Source of the DNA: Saccharum officinarum
Lineage: Eukaryota > Streptophyta > Magnoliopsida > Poales > Poaceae
Assembly (NCBI GenBank): GCA_020631735.1
Contig: CM036159.1
Location: 97,084,701-97,148,700, forward strand
Direction: 5' to 3'
DNA length: 64,000 nt
The notes under the pieces were generated by a model. It searched no databases and was not told where the DNA came from. It saw only the letters and a program-made list of their open reading frames with translations. Below, one piece after another: positions 23,411-36,294 of the stretch (position 1 is its first letter; every line of letters starts with the position of its first letter). The position numbers and the translations under genes are program-made.

Positions 23411-24002
23411 TCCACGTGTGCCGCCACGGATCGCCACGGCGGCGTGAGGAACGGCGGCGTCGGAGGTTTGGGCTTCGGGGGGGAGACGAAGGACCGGGCA
23501 CGTCGATCTAAGATGCGTAAAGGGCAGAAGGGCAAAAAGGTCACATTAGGAGATAAATACATGTATTAGGAATTAAAAGGAGATGAAATAGACCAAATGT
23601 CATGGAAAAAAAGAAGTCAATGTTTCGAGGGTTATTTTTACGAAGACGATGTTTGGAGTCCTATAATTACGAAGCGCATTGTTTGGTGTCCTATAATTAG
23701 GATTTTCTCCCCTGCTTCTGCTGCAGCTACCGTCAGTTCCACTTCCACCGCTCCCCCTGCACAGCCCGATTCGTGCCCACCTCCTCCTTTCCCTTGCCTC
23801 TAGACAGTAGCTGGTGCTGCGGAATCGACGCCAAGAGAAGAACCGCGGCGTGGGAGGGAGAGCGCGACAACACCAAGAACAGTCAGTCCCAAATCGAAAT
23901 GAGGCAGCGGGATAAATGTTTTTTCGATACAAAAGCAGCGGGATAATTTTACAAAAACAGAGACAACGGCCCACAGCACAGAAAGCAAAGGAGAAATGTT
24001 AG

Positions 24003-24350
24003 GGTGGGTTCAGCTGGTGAATTTTTTTTTTTTGAGGAAATGTCACATCGGATGTTTCGTTCGATGTCGGGAGGGGTTTTCGGATATACTAATAAAAAAA
24101 CTAATTACATAGCTTGCTTGGAAACTACAAGACGAATTTATTAAACCTAATTAATCTGTTATTAGCACATTTATTATTGTAGCACTTTAGTGTCAATCCA
24201 TAGACTAATTAGGCTCAAAACGTTTATCTCGCGATTTTCAACCAAACTGTGCTATTAGTTTTTTTCGTCTATATTTAATGCTCCATGCATTTGCCGCAAG
24301 ATTCATTACTGTAGTTTTTCGTGAAAATTTTTTGGATCTACGCACAGCCT
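24003..24350. mobile_element. Grass MITE-like element, copy 4 (internally inverted form)
   Basis: The core appears twice in opposite orientation: ACTAATTACATAGCTTGCTT with GACGAATTTATTAAACCTAA, then ACTAATTAGGCTCAAAACGT with CTGTGCTATTAGTTTTTTT. The unit can fold on itself. A T-run follows its left end at 24024. Confidence 0.6.
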
Positions 24351-24455
24351 TACTTCACTGAGCACGAATCTCAACAAACATCTCCACCGTACAAAAGTGG
24401 AAGATAACATAAACAAAAAAAACTACTGAAAGATATTTAGAAATCCTGAAAAAAT

Positions 24456-24565
24456 ATGAGGGTAAAAAAGGGGGGAAAAGGCCAACAAATTATGTGCAAT
24501 TAGGCCTTAGGGACCATGGACCAAGGCCCAGGGCTAATCAAGCTGTAGACAGTTCCGCATATTGT
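24456..24565 (+). repeat. Dispersed repeat also found at 10410-10540
   Basis: AAAAAAGGGGGGAAAAGGC, GTGCAATTAGGCCTTAGG and CAAGGCCCAGGGC are in the same order as at 10.4 kb. The following GC-rich stretch to 24914 has open frames on both strands but no recognisable product; it may be a host exon interrupted by the LTR that starts at 24915. Confidence 0.55.
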
Positions 24566-24914
24566 TTCTCAAAAAACCAAAAAGGGACAGTTCCGGGCAT
24601 TTAGCTTTTGGAAACAATATTGTTGTTGTACGGGCGTCCGTCCCGTCCGAACGGACCCATGCAGGAACGACTCGACCGCACGGCCATGACCACCCCCCCC
24701 CGCTCACATCCAACCCATGGCCCTCTGCTTCCACTTCCTTAGTCCGCTTGCTCGCTCTTCCCCCCGCTCTTGACACCCGCTCGCTTCCGCGCGCCACGCA
24801 GGTCGTTGCTGCCGCTTCCTCCCTTCCGCGACCTCCATGCCTCGCGTCGTTCTCCAGGCCGCCCCGGGACAAACGTCGTGCCCACGCAGGTCGCCGCCGC
24901 CGCCGCTCCCTCCC

Positions 24915-26499
24915 TGAAAGGATCAAGATGCCCAAGAGGGGGGGTGAATTGGGCTTCTCTAAAAATTAATTGCAAGAATTAAATCCTACAAGCCGGAATT
25001 CACCCCTAGTGCCTACTTGTGTTCCTAGAGAGTCTACCGTTAAAAAGTTTTGCACCCTAGTTTCCAATCCTAGTCTAGCATGGCAATTCTAGGAATGTAA
25101 AACAAGCAATGAAAGTAGATACGAGAAAGTAATTGCTTGAAAGTAAAGGGGCAAGGAACACGGCGATGTTTTTCCGAGGTATCGGAGAGTCGCCACTCCC
25201 CACTAGTCCTCGTTGGAGCACCCGCGCAAGGGTGTCGCTCCCCCTTGATCCGCGCAAGGATCAAGTGCTCTCTACGGGTTGATTCTTCGACACTCCGTCG
25301 CGGCGAATCACCCAAAACCGCTCACAACTTGAGTTGGGTCATCCACAAGCTCCGCCGGATGATCACCAAACTCCCAATCACCACCAAGCCGTCTAGGTGA
25401 TGGCGATCACCAAGAGTAACAAGCTAGAACTCTCACTTGACCACAACGAGCCCAAATGAGGAGGTGGATGCACACTTGCTACTCTCGAATCACTAGTGAG
25501 GAAACTCAAACTTTGATTCTCAAATCTCTATCCTCACTAGAGCTCTTGCACTCCCTTGCACTCTAAAGGGTTTTCTCAGATGTTTGAATGAGCAAGAGAC
25601 CTCTAAAAGAGGTGGAGGGGTTGTATTTATACACCCCTCAGAGAAAACGAACCGTTACTTTCTGACACGTGGTCACCGGACGCGCCGGTGCAACGCACCG
25701 GACGCGCCGGTCCCCCGTAACGGTCAAAACGCGATTTTGAAAACGAACCACCGGACGCGCCGGTCAGGTAGCACCGGACGCGTCCGACGTGCAAGGGTGC
25801 TTACTGGACTTACACCGGACGCGAGGCCGCGTCCGATGCCTGAAGACCGGACGCGTCCGGTCCTCTCTGGACCTTACTGGACTCGCACCGGACGCGCCGA
25901 TGAAGTCCAGGCCGCGTCCGACGGGCGTTCTCCCTGAGTGACACGTGTCAGCCACTGACCACCGCGTCCGGTCCTCGCGAGGACCGCGTCCGGTGGTCGA
26001 GGCCGAAACCTAGTCGCGGCAACGTACACACCGGACGCGTCCGGTGTTCCCGAAGACCGCGTCCGGTGCCTAGAAAACAGCCCGAAACGCGTCGCAACTT
26101 CAACCAAGTTGCTTCTAACTGAACCTTGAGCTAATCTAGGGTTGCCTAGCGCCAAGTTTAACAAGTGTGCACCACACCTAAACATAGGACTTGCCTAGGT
26201 CAAGCTACCCATTCATGCCCCCCTTTATAGTACGGCCAAAAGAGAAAAACGAAGATCCTAACGACTATTCCGAATGTGTCTCAACACTTCGTCATCCGGA
26301 ACTAACCGTCCTTAATCTTGACGTCACTCTTTTGAAAACCGAAACGATTTCCATCAAGGGACACGAAGCCACAGTGCTCAAAGCAGTTATCACCTCCATG
26401 ACCTAACTTACCAATGTTTCTGCAAAACACACGTTAGTCATGGTAATAAAGTGTTGTCATTAATTACCGAAACCAAACCTTGGGGCCTAGATGCTTTCA
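24915..26499 (-). repeat. 3' LTR of element A (1,585 bp)
   Basis: It runs from TGAAAGCATC at 26499 to ...GATCCTTTCA at 24915 on the minus strand. A minus-strand TATAAATAC lies near 25630. Upstream of it (25665-26090) is a dense array of ACCGGACGC / GCGTCCGGT half-sites, including the palindrome ACCGGACGCGTCCGGT and a GGTCCTCGCGAGGACC core flanked by GCGTCC on both sides. Confidence 0.9.
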
Positions 26500-26943
26500 A
26501 TCTCCCCCTTTTTGGTGATTGATGACAACACTAAGTTTCAATGGATTAGAGTGAAGGTTTTCGAGCATGCTTGGTTCACATAAGCAAAAAACAATAAGCA
26601 CAAGGGGTTAGGAATTGCTTATGTGCCCCAAGCCAAAAGAGTGTACTTCATAAGATAAGACAAAAAGCGTTAGTACACATAAGGATAGCTCATAAGTAAT
26701 CGGAGTAAGGCACGGAAGCACAACCTTAGAGCTATAGCTAAAACGGTGACAAATATTAATCACTGAGACGAATAACACATTAAGATTTAAGGTTTACGAC
26801 TCGACGACAATGTCACACGAATGCAATGCTGAAAATAAACAAGATATGCATGAAGAAGCACACGAAAAAACGAAAACCCACTAACAAACTCCCCCTGAAA
26901 CTACTCTCTCTCCCCCTTTGGCATCAAGCGCCAAAAAACTAAT

Positions 26944-29392
26944 CTAATCTGACGGGGGGACAGACGGAGTCGTGTCGGGTGCCGAGGTGCGCGGAGTGAT
27001 CACGAAGTGAAGTGAATCGCCCTCGGAGTCTGAGCTATCTGGCTGACCCTCTGAAGAAGCACGTGGCTGTGAAGCGGTCGGGGTCTGATCAGGAACAGGC
27101 ACTGACTGTGTAGCAACAAGTGGATCTGTCTGAGTAACCTGAGCCTGAAGTGCGCCAGTAGCTGGGGGATCTGTCGAGGCAACTGAAGAAGGGAGGGTCT
27201 CTGTAGTCCCGGTCCCTGTCACTGGTGGAACGACTGCCTCGGAAGCTGACAGCCCTGACGAAGTGTGAAACGTAGTCGTATGCGAGGGTGTCGGCTGACC
27301 AGTCAACTCGCTGTAGGTGGCACTGAAATCACCAAGAGGTGTGCCTGTTAGAAGATGCGGGCGAGGCTGGTCTGACGGTGTGAACCCCGTATGTATAGGA
27401 GTGAAGCTCGGGGACTGAAAGGACTGGGGAACCTGCTGCTGTGGAGATGTAAACTGTAAGCTCGGCTGTCCCTGACTCGACGGACCACTGGAATGCAAAG
27501 CCTGAGTCATGACAGAAGCTGGCGGAGGAACCCCAACTGTGATAAGATGGCGCAGGAGATCCATGTACTGCTGCTGACTCTGTCGCTGCATCTCAACCTG
27601 CTGCCTCTGGATCTCAAGCTGCTGTCTCTGAAACTCGTCCTGACGAGCCTGAATCTGTGCTAGTGCTGCAGCTGTATCCTGTGCCTGGCGCTGTATCTGC
27701 TGCTGCTGCTGCTCCTGAGCCTGGGTCAACCTCTCAAGGATAGCCACCATGGCTGGGTCTGAGCGGGAGGCTGAGCCAGATCCACCGGCCTCGTGGTCGT
27801 GAGACCGAGGAGACCGGTACCTGGGGATGGGCTGATAGTCCTCATCAGTGCTGTCTGAAGTGACATCCTCAGGTATCCCAGCAGGCTGAGTGTCAAGGTC
27901 TGCGAGCTCTGCCTCGGCAAGCTCGTCCACTGTAGCGTCCTGCTCAGCTGCTGTCTCGGGAACCTCTGGGCGCTCACGCTGTCCTGGTGCTGGAGCCTGC
28001 TCTCTAGTGATAGAAGCCCAAAGCTGTCTGATATCATAGTCAGGGAATGCTGTAGTAGTGTTGGCAATCTCTGCCCTGATCTCTGGTGGCATCTGGATGG
28101 CTGATCTGATGATGAAACAAATCCAGTGGGCATAGGGAAGCTGACGGTTACCCTTGAAGCCCTCAGCAATGGTGTCTTCCATCTCACTCAGGATAAGATC
28201 CCAGATATCAAACTGTCGCTGTGTCATGAGGTGGTGAACAACCCAAAGCTGCATCCTCGTCAGTCCCTCTCTGTAGCCAAGTCTAGGAAGTAGAGTGCGT
28301 CTGAGAATGGCATCCAAGACTCTGGCAAGTGGCGTCAGGCTGGCAGGAGTACGACGTGACCCTTCGCCAAAAGGCTCGCGAAAGCAGGGTCGAACCAGGT
28401 CGGTGGGTGGCACTGAACCGCCGTGAGGGCGTCTGGGAGGTGGAGTCTGGCCATAGCACAACTGATGGATCCTCGTGTCAGAAGCAGGTAGTCTGAGGAT
28501 CTCTCGAGCTCTGGAGCTGTACAATCTGTGATCGCGGCCTCTGAAAGCAAAGTGTATGAACTCATGGGCAGGATCAATCCAAAGAGAAGCATAGAACTCC
28601 CTGACCCATGTGCCGCAGTATGCACCTGTCCGTCCAAGAGATCTGATAACCCAGGCATATAGGACAGGTGGGACGTAGCTGCTCTCCCACAACATCAACC
28701 AATGTCTCTAGTCGACACACCCTCTGAGGTCTGAAAGCAATGCCACTGTCAACTAGGGCCCTGTAGAAATCCTCCTGAAGTGGGGTATAGAAACCCTCTG
28801 AAGCACTGGCATCTCTGACAGGTGGAAACCATCGGCTGACCTCCACAAACCTCAAGCTCTTCACCTGACGTGAAGAAGCACCCCTCAGGTCTAAGTGCAC
28901 GACCGGGGGTGACCCTCTAACCCTGGGAGGAGGTCGTGCACCACGACGCGGGCCCTCTGGCCTGGTGTCACCTGAGTACGAGCACGAGTGGAGCGGCGAC
29001 GTGGTGGAGACTGGGCTGCCTGCTCCTCTGTATCCTCAGTGGCCTGTGGAGCCTCAGTAGCCTGGGTAGCCTCTGTCTGCTCTGTGGGTGGATCCACTGA
29101 CATCTGCTCTGTAGCTCTAGTATCCTCGGAACCCTCAGTGACCTCAGTGCCGAGCTGTCGACCTTCAAGATGAAAGCGACGCTCGCCTATGTGTATGCCA
29201 CTGCGTCTGCCACCTCTCTCTGCCTGCTCTGCAGCCTCTGCCACGGCCTGAGCAACCTCAGCATCTGAAAGTGTCTTCCTCTTCTTTCTGGCTGCAATCT
29301 TGATGCGCTTACCCACGCGCAATCTCATCACGACGGGGAGGACTGTTGTCCCCGTCACCAGGAGCACCTCCGGCGTTCTTGCAACGCACCAT
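26944..29392 (-). pseudogene. Third ORF of element A (plant-transposon-domain protein), frameshifted
   Basis: It starts at the ATG 29392 (MVRCKNAGGAPGDGD), the same start as in element C, and ends PSVPPSD at 26944. An extra base near 29325 brings a stop after about 23 codons; further single-base losses lie near 28970 and 28690. The conserved middle (EVSRWFPPVRD, GFYTPLQEDFYRALVDSG, WVREFYASLWIDPAHEF) and the Gln-rich C-terminal part remain readable in pieces. Not functional as assembled; sequencing errors are less likely because the breaks are spread out. Confidence 0.85.
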
Positions 29393-29850
29393 GCTGACTG
29401 ACTGCCTGAAAACCTCTGTGAGATGATGAACTGACACTCGAGAGGCTTGGCCTCAATCCGTATCCGCAGACTTGGCCTCGGATTAAGCAAGCAGATCTGA
29501 CCTGACACACCGACTGACTCGCTCGGACGACGAGACGACGGTGAGGGGACGAGGTGACCTAGTTCGCGAGAACCCCGAGATCGGCGATCGAGCACTGAAA
29601 CGACCAGCGAGATAGGCAATGAATGAAATAGGTCAACGGTTAGCCCTGTCGACGAAAAGGAATTGACGAGAACGAAAAACCGAATCGAGACGATACCTCG
29701 AGCGAGGGTTAGGGCAAACCCTAGAAACCCTAGGTTAGGGTTTGGGTGAAAACCCTAGAAGGCTCGGGCACGGAGAGCTAGGGCACACGGAGGTGAGCAG
29801 GAGCTGCGGCTGGAGAGGCTCTCGGCAGTGGCTGGCTCGCCGGCGCGAGG

Positions 29851-29950
29851 NNNNNNNNNNNNNNNNNNNNNNNNNNNNNNNNNNNNNNNNNNNNNNNNNN
29901 NNNNNNNNNNNNNNNNNNNNNNNNNNNNNNNNNNNNNNNNNNNNNNNNNN
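29851..29950. other. Assembly gap (100 N)
   Basis: Exactly 100 N, the usual placeholder for a scaffold gap of unknown size. Element A (minus) runs into it from the left and element B (plus, starting mid-gag) from the right, so the 5' halves of both are missing here. Confidence 0.99.
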
Positions 29951-31449
29951 TTTTCAAGAGGTGATGACCGATGATTCATATAGAGAAGATGATGAGAAGG
30001 ATGAGTTGGTCAAGAAGAAGAAGAAGGAAAATAAGAAGAAAGATAATGAAAAGAAGAAGAGTGTGGCATTCAAAGCCACCACATCCAAGGGCAAGTCCAA
30101 GATTAATCAAGTGATAAAGACTCAAGCTCTTGTGATAGTGATGACATTGATGAGAAGATGGCTATCTTTGTCAAGTAATTTGACAAATTCATGAAGAAGA
30201 AGGGCTATCGTGCAAGGAGGAGGAAGAACTCATCTAAGAAGAATGAGCATACCATGAGATGCTTTAGATGCCATAGCAAAGATCATCTCATTGCAAAGTG
30301 TCCTTATGATAGTGATGATGAAGATGCTATCAAGAAAGAGAGGAAGAAGCAAAAGAAGAAGCAAGAAAAGAAGGAGAGCTCTTATAGGAAGAAGAATGAT
30401 TCTCATGTTGCTACATGGGATAGTGATGATTCCTCAAGTGATGATGAGGATGACAATAAGAGCAATAAGAAGGGACATGCTAGCATTGCCATCCAAGATA
30501 AGGTCTTCCTCTTCGACACTCCATCGTGCTTCATGGCCAAGGCTGCTAAGGTATCATCCGACGATGAGAGTGATTATGATAATGCTAGTGATAGTGACAA
30601 AGAAGAATTCACTAAAGATAAACTAATCACTATGCTAGAAGATTGCACTTAACATTTTAAAGAATCTAGAAAGGAGTGCAAGGGCTTGCTTAAGGATAAG
30701 AAAAACCTTATGCAAGAACTTGATGAGCTTAGGGCATCTTATGAGAGTCTAAAGGTAGACCATAAGAAGCTTCAAAAGTCTCATACTAAGCTTGAAGAAG
30801 CTCATTCCTCTCTAGTTGAAAAATGTGAGAACATGCCAACTAATGTTGAGAAAGCTAAAACTTGCAACATAGGCATATCATGTGATATAATTGATGAATC
30901 TTTTCATAAGCCTATTGTTGTTGCTCCACTAACCCTTCATGTAGCGCATCTATATCATCCTCATCTAGTAATGATGGTTTCACTTGTGACTCCACACTTA
31001 TAGTTGAGAATGAAAATCTTAAGAAGGAGGTAAAAGAGCTCAATCACACCTTAGCTAAGGCTTATGGTGGTGAGGACCGCTTGCTTATGTGCTTGGATAG
31101 CCAAAGAGCTTCTCTCTACAAAGAGGGATTGGGCTATAACCCCAAGAAAGGCAAGGCCGCTTTTGCTCCTCACAAGACTCGTTTTGTGAAGAACAATGGT
31201 AGCTATTGCAAAAGTTGCAAGCAAGTTGGTCACATAGAGCAACAATGCATGAACAAGAAAACAAATGCTAATGTATCCTCAATTAAGTTTGATTCTTTCT
31301 ATATACTTACCAAGGGTACAAATGGTGTTCATGCTAAGTTCATTGGTGCACCATGGATGGGCTCAAAGAAGAAAGCCATTTGGGTACCAAAGAGCTTGGT
31401 CACTAACCTTGGAGGACCCAAACAAGTTTGGGTACCTAAAAAGAATTGA
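29951..31449 (+). pseudogene. gag of element B (partial, frameshifted)
   Basis: Pieces show a Lys-rich linker, a first CCHC zinc knuckle (CFRCHSKDHLIAKC, near 30260), acidic repeats (DSDDE..), a coiled-coil stretch and a second knuckle (CKSCKQVGHIEQQC, near 31207). It ends VWVPKKN at 31449. Frameshifts lie near 30150-30190 and a stop at 30652. The two-knuckle layout matches gag of element C. Confidence 0.8.
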
Positions 31450-34400
31450 TCATATCTTGTAGGTCAATTACAAAGCCAGAGGAAGGCATTGGGTGCTTGA
31501 TAGTGGGTGCACTCAATATATGACTGAGGATTCTTGTATGTTTAAATCAATTGATACAAGTCAAAATGGTGGTTTTGGTGCTATCACTTTTGGCAACAAC
31601 AAGAAAGACAAAGTGAAGGGGCTTAGTAAAATTGCTATTTCAAATGACATGAGCATATTTAATATGTTGCTAGTTGAGAGCTTGGATTTCAATCTTTTGT
31701 CGGTGGCACAACTTTGTGATCTTGGCTTCATGTGCATATTTAGTAGTGATGATGTTGAAGTCATAAGTGTTGATGGATCAAATTTGATATTCAAAGGATT
31801 TAGACATGGTAGCTTGTACGTGGTTGACTTCAATGATAGTGAGACACAATTGACATCATGCTTGCTTAGCAAATCTAGTATGGGTTGGTTATGGCATAGA
31901 AGGCTTGGTCATGTTGGAATGAAATAATTGAACAAACTTTTGAGGTATGACTTGGTTAGAGGATTGAAGGATGTTACCTTTGAGAAGGATAAACCTTGTA
32001 GTGCTTGTCAAGCCGGCAAACAACTTAGAAACGCACATCCTAGTAAGAGTGAAATGAGCACATTAAAGGCATTTGAGCTATTGCACATGGACTTGTTTGG
32101 GCCAACAACATACACTAGCATTGGTGGCAACAAGTATGGTTTTGTGATAGTGGATGACTACACTAGATACACTTGGGTGTTCTTTCTTTATGACAAGAGT
32201 GATGTACATGATCTATTCAAATCTTTTGTAAAAAGGGTGCAAAATGAGTTTAAGACAACTATCAAGAAGATTAGAAGTGATAATGGTAGTGAGTTTAAGA
32301 ACACAAGAATTGAAGATTTGTGTGATGATCTCGGTATTGGACATCAATTCTCACCAACATACACTCCTCAATCCAATGGTGTAGTTGAAAGGAAAAAAAA
32401 GAACCTTGATTGGCATGGCTAGATCAATGCTTAGTGAATACAATGTGAGTCATTCATTTTGGAGTGAAGCCATCAACACGGCTTGCTATTGTAGCAACCG
32501 TCTCTATTGCCATGGGAAGCTTGGGAAGACACCATATAAGCTATTGAATAGAAGAAAGCCCAATATTGCATACTTTAGAGGGTTTGGTTGCAAATGCTAT
32601 ATTCTCAAGAAAGGCACTAGATTGAGCAAGTTTGAAAAGAAATATGATAAAGGGTTCTTACTTGGTTATTCTACCACAAGCAAGGAATATAGAGTTTGGA
32701 ATCTCACTAATGGCACCTTGAAAGAAGTTCATGATGTTAAGTTTGATGAAACCCAAGGATCTCAAAATGAAGATCAAAACCTTGATGATGTGAGAGGAGA
32801 TCAATTGGCAAATGCAATGAAAAATATGGACATTGGTGATGTTAGGCCAAGGCAAGTTGATGATGATGATATTCATGTGATCAACCAAAGTGTGCAAATT
32901 AATACAAATCAAGCAAGCTCTAGTGGTTCTCATGATGAAGTGCAAGATCAAGGTCAAGCTAGTGGAAGTAACTAATTCCCAATACTCCAACCTACTAGCA
33001 TTGCAAGAGATCATCCGTTGGATCAAATCATTGGTGGAATTCAAAGTGATGTTCAAACTAGATCAAGGCTAGCATCCTTTTGTGAGCACTACTCATTTGT
33101 GTCACTTGAAGAACCTAAGAAAATAGAAGATGCCTTGAAGGATTCCGATTGGGTAAATGTCATGCATGAAGAGCTAAACAACTTCACTAGAAATCAAGTT
33201 TGGGAACTTGTTGAAAGGCCAAAGAACTATAATGTAATTGGCACCAAATGGGTCTTTAGAAACAAGCAAGATCAAGATGGTATGGTTGTAAGGAACAAAC
33301 CAAGATTAGTAGCACAAGGATACACTCAAGTTGAGGGTCTTGACTTTGGAGAGACATATGCACCGGTTGCAAGATTGGAGGCTATTAGAATCTTATTAGC
33401 ATATGCTTGTGCACACAACATCAAGCTCTATCAAATGGATGTCAAGAGTATATTTCTCAATGGCTACATCAACGAAGAAGTTTATGTTGAGCAACCTCCT
33501 GGTTTTGAAGATGACAAGAAGCTCGACCATGTTTACAAGCTCAAGAAAACATTGTATGGTTTGAAGCAAGCACCTAGAGCATTGTATGAGAGGTTGAGGG
33601 ACTTTCTTCTCTCTAAAGGGTTCAAGATGGGAAAGGTTGATGTAACACCCTGGTGTTACGCAGGCATTTAGCATTATAAATCATACGCATGATGCATCAT
33701 TGCATTTATAATCACATGTGAAGTAGAGTGCATTTTGAGTTAAAGCATTCCTGTGAAACGTGAATGTTGCATACACTTGTTTAGAATTGTTTCACCCTAA
33801 TTATACTTGCTAGACTACTAAAACATGTGTGGCTATAATTTTAAATCACCTAGAACTAGTTAGCACAATTTTTGGAGCAACTTTGGTATTCAAAGTTTTA
33901 TCAAATTTTGCTTTTAAAAATATTATTGGAAAATGGTCAAAAACCCTCCCTATTTAGCTTTTACTCTCCAATTCAAAATCTGATGGGAATTTGGAGTTGG
34001 TCCCCTAATAAAAGTTGTAGACAATTAAATTCTAAGCAACTTTTATTTTTAGGCCATTTTCAGAAAAAAGTCATCTTCTTGCTCAAAATGGGATTTTAAA
34101 ACTGTTAATTGGAATTATTTGAAAATTTATTTGGAAATAAAATTGGAAAACCATTTCTTACCGTAGCAGGCCGCCGCTTCCCTTTCGGCCCGCTGGCCAA
34201 AGCAGCCCGGTTTTCTCCCCCCCCCCCCCGCGCGTGCCCGCAGCAGCGTCGCGGCCCGGCCCACGCCCGCGCGGCCTTCTCCCTCTCCCGCTCGCGCGCC
34301 CCGCTGTCCCGACCACGGCAGGCCGCGCCCGCCGCGTGGTGAGCGCATGCCGGCGACGCCGGCCGGGTGGCGCCCGGTGGCCCCCGCGGCCGCGCTCTCC

Positions 34401-34713
34401 TTCACCCGCGCCTCGGCACACCAGTCCGTGCCCACTCACTCCTCCTCCACTCCCTCAGCTCGCCAGCAGCTAGAGCAGAGCTCGCGCACCGCCTCCGCCC
34501 CCGTGACTGAGCACGCGCTCGCCGGAGTTGGCTGCTCCGGCCGCCTCAGCTCACCGCTGTAGACTCCATCTTCCTCCGAGCACCGTCGCCCCGTCGCGCA
34601 ACCCGTGCTCACCTTAGCTCGCCACGGTATAGCCCCTATCCCTGATAATCTCTCGCCGGAGTTCGGGTCTGCTTACCGGAGAAGAACCGCTCCGTGGGCA
34701 CCAAACCTCCGCT

Positions 34714-34955
34714 TAGGGCTGGATATCGAGCCAACCGTAGTTTTTTCGAGCTTTTTTAGAAATTAGTATAATCTTATTCATCATTATTTCCTGCATTGTT
34801 TAAGACCCAACTTCACGACGAGCCTAACGAGCCGAGCCGAAGTTGAAAGTCGTTCCAAATCAAGTCATTTTTATTTTAAAAGATAAATGGGTCCAATCAG
34901 AACACTTTTGTACCGAGCCACCGAGCCAGCTTAACGAGCTTTTTATCTAGCCCTG
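34714..34955. mobile_element. hAT-type MITE nested in solo LTR copy 2
   Basis: Terminal inverted repeats TAGGGCTGGATA and CAGGGCTAGATA (as complement), with 8 bp target duplications CCTCCGCT (34706-34713) and CCTCTGCT (34956-34963) differing at one base. The interior is rich in GAGCC/CGAGC words. It is absent from the homologous place in solo LTR copy 1. Confidence 0.85.
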
Positions 34956-36294
34956 CCTCTGCTTCACCTCCCGCTCTCCTTTCTCGCGCACTAGTACCCC
35001 ACCATGTCCCCGATGCTCTCGAGCGCCTTCACGCACCTTGCCGTGGCCGGAAGCGCCTCGTCGTCGGTGAACCGCACCGCCGTTCCGCTATACACGGCGG
35101 CGGCCGGCTTCCCGAGGTCGTTAGGTCACGCCACGAACACCATTGAGTTCGCGCGAGGGTGGAGATCACCCCGGTCCTCTTGGCCTGGCCGGAGACCTCA
35201 CCGCCAGCGAGCTGTGGCCGCCGGCGTCCTTCTCCCTCTCCCAGTGACTGACCCGTGGAGTCGCGGGTCCACCTGTCTATCTCAGTGTGCGCACGCGTGT
35301 GTACAACTCTGGGTGGCTCTAGCTTTTCCAACTGGTTTTCAGAGAAAAGGATTTAAAGAAAAGAATTTTTTATTTCTGAGAAATTACTTTGAAAAATGTT
35401 TGTGTACTTATTTTGGCTCCAAAAGTTGTGAAATAAATTTTGGTAGACTTCTTAGGACCAGATCTATGATCTAAAAATGTTGCATGTCAAGTTTGAAATA
35501 CTTTTCTGTAGGGTTTTTATTTAATTATTGAAATTGTTGTTTTCTTGATAAATATATAATAAATCATATAAAGCTCAGAAAAATATGGTTTCAATTTTGT
35601 TAATCTTTTTGTGCAATGTACTTTCTAGAAAAAATATGTGCCATGCATGTTCTGTAGAAAAATTTTGATGTGTAGTGCAAGTGCTTATTATTGTTGATAA
35701 TTGTTATTTTTGATAGAGAGAAAAATATGAATAAAACATGCATATAATAAATTTTTCTATAGTGATTGTTTATTGTGTAGAATGTAGGAAAAATACTAAA
35801 TTTGTTGTTTGATACTTTTCATAGTATAAAGTATTTTTATGCTCATTTTTAGGCCTTTGATTGTTATTTTTGTGTAGGCAGTTCTAGTACTCCAAATATA
35901 ATGAAATTTCTGTGACATGCTAGATTGGATGATAGTAAGCCACTGTAATTTTATCAGATTTTTCTATGCTGCTAAAAGAAGTGCTGCTATTCAAACATAG
36001 TGTCAACTAGGGTTTAATTAACCTTGTTAATGCAAGATTAGTTAATAAGATTTGCTTTGGTGTATCTTTGAAGCATCTTAGATTTCTGTGGTGACTTGGC
36101 ATGGTAGAGAATGTTTGTAGTAGTAGTATACTAGTACATGTTCTTGGATGATGTGAACTACCTTGTAGAAGAGTTGTATTCCTACTTTATACAATAAAGT
36201 AAACCTGTTCATCTATATTTCATTCATCATAATCATTACATGTCATCTCTGCAATGCACCTAGGCATGAGCACTTATACATTTGCATCATACAG

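Larger units (their letters stand above)
22041..23709. repeat. Long inverted repeat with psaG-derived arms, Pack-MULE-like
   Basis: The left arm 22041-22580 and the right arm 23157-23709 are inverted copies with scattered mismatches, separated by 576 bases. Outer ends start GAGAAAATTGCAATTATAGG and GAGAAAATCCTAATTATAGG. A 33-base motif with AATTATAGGACT is repeated twice in each arm. The inner parts carry psaG coding sequence. The ends recall Mutator-like terminal repeats, but a 9 bp TSD was not found. A transcript across it would fold into a ~540 bp hairpin. Confidence 0.8.
24915..29850 (-). mobile_element. SIRE/Maximus-type Copia element A, 3' portion, truncated by assembly gap
   Basis: On the minus strand this holds, from the 3' end, an LTR (24915-26499), a polypurine tract (26500-26517), a second PPT-like block near 26905-26930 and the third ORF (29392-26944, broken), with its leader up to the gap. 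Gag, pol, the 5' LTR and the partner TSD are missing. It belongs to the same family as element C: the LTR starts TGAAAGCATCTAGGCCCCAA versus TGAAGCATCTAGGCCCCAA, and the third ORFs are clearly homologous. It is older than C. Confidence 0.88.

Noticed and set aside
26944..29850. A+B as one element with an internal inversion
   Set aside because: LTR starts differ (TGAAAGCATCTAGG versus TGAAAGCCCAAGTT), B has no third ORF, and they lie on opposite strands; two elements and a gap explain it better.
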